DNA of 64,000 nt. Source: Geomonas limicola (GTDB taxonomy: Bacteria > Desulfobacterota > Desulfuromonadia > Geobacterales > Geobacteraceae). Positions 63,606 through 64,000 of the stretch are shown here, piece after piece (positions within the stretch are counted from its first letter, which is position 1; every line of letters starts with the position of its first letter). The notes below the pieces were generated by a model that worked only from the letters and a program-made list of their open reading frames with translations, had not been told where the DNA came from and did no database searches. Location of the stretch: assembly GCF_014193675.1 (NCBI RefSeq), contig NZ_BLXZ01000003.1, positions 372,001 through 436,000 of the forward strand. The letters are read 5' to 3'. The position numbers and the translations under genes are program-made.

Positions 63606-64000
63606 GATCAAAACCTTTTGGACGCGGATTTTACGGATTTGGCAAAATCACGCGAATACGACGGATAAACCTAAAGACTTGAAGGGTAAGACCAAAAGGC
63701 TGATTTACTCGTGAAAATCCGCAGCTACTTCCGTACCATCCGCGTCTAAGCCTTTTCCGATCAAAACCTTTGGACGCGGATTTTACGGATTGGCAAGAAT
63801 CACGCGAATTCGACGGATAAACCTAAAGGCTTGAGGGTAAACCAAAAGGCTGATTTACTCGTGTAAATCCGCAGCTACTTCCGTACCATCCGCGTCTAAA
63901 GCCTTTTCCGATCAAAACCTTTGGACGCGGATTTTACGGATTTTGCAAAATCACGCGAATACCACGGATAAACCTAAAGACTTGGGGGTAAAACCAAAAG
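63606..64000. repeat. Two and a half tandem copies of a ~152-bp repeat
   Basis: GATCAAAACC starts copies at 63606, 63759 and 63910 (periods 153 and 151); the third runs off the window. Each unit contains GGACGCGGATTTTACGGAT and the inverse ATCCGC and ATCCGCGTC, which can form a long hairpin. The gap 63552-64000 holds no gene. Confidence 0.92.

Noticed and set aside
63606..64000. CRISPR array at the right edge
   Set aside because: Units of about 152 bp are similar along their whole length, so there are no spacers.

Overview
The window looks like a chromosomal segment of a Geobacteraceae bacterium (Geobacter, Citrifermentans or Geomonas type). The signs are a GC-rich background, a five-haem c-type cytochrome, a single-chain pyruvate:ferredoxin oxidoreductase, Geobacter-style chemoreceptors and CheX, a GEMM-I riboswitch of the kind common in Geobacter, and the core order aroA-cmk-ispH-rpsA-ihfB-tRNA-Leu at the right end. 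The genus is an inference; no species is claimed.

Left part (1-38.6 kb) is ordinary backbone: a partial GH2 glycosidase, a ferritin-like protein divergent from nifJ, glf, small zinc-ribbon proteins, a cpYpsA/SLOG protein, two methyl-accepting chemotaxis proteins, an HD hydrolase, a secreted beta-helix protein, CheX, PanE, several lipoproteins and secreted proteins, a hybrid histidine kinase, a DEDDh exonuclease, class II aldolase, CreA, a LysR/AEC-transporter pair, an ArsR/flavoprotein pair with two clear palindromic operators, a hicBA module, a TMEM175-like channel, a five-haem cytochrome, a MocR-type regulator and dCTP deaminase. A GEMM-I riboswitch with promoter and transcription terminator sits at 19.1-19.28 kb upstream of a small secreted His/Lys-rich protein.

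Middle part (about 39.2-53.6 kb) is accessory and visibly less GC-rich. It holds a two-gene unit of a degenerate FtsZ/tubulin-like protein and a C45-family Ntn hydrolase, an HNH nuclease, a NERD-domain zinc-ribbon protein, a RAYT transposase remnant, an McrA-like HNH protein, and a type I restriction-modification operon hsdM-hsdS-prrC-hsdR with an embedded PrrC anticodon nuclease. A 3' fragment of tRNA-Gly(CCC) with its terminator marks a likely integration boundary at 53.5 kb. This is a defence-type island; the FtsZ-like/C45 pair is the best candidate for an undescribed system.

Right part (53.8-64 kb) returns to backbone: a GlxA-type AraC regulator with a DJ-1/PfpI protein, a six-unit 104-bp tandem array, a fibronectin-III-like protein, a nucleotidyltransferase remnant, tRNA-Leu, and the ihfB-rpsA-ispH-cmk-aroA block. 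Intergenic DNA throughout carries several families of short heptamer-based repeats, hairpin plus G-run elements and larger tandem repeats (194-200 bp at 26 kb, 104 bp at 56 kb, about 152 bp at 63.6 kb).
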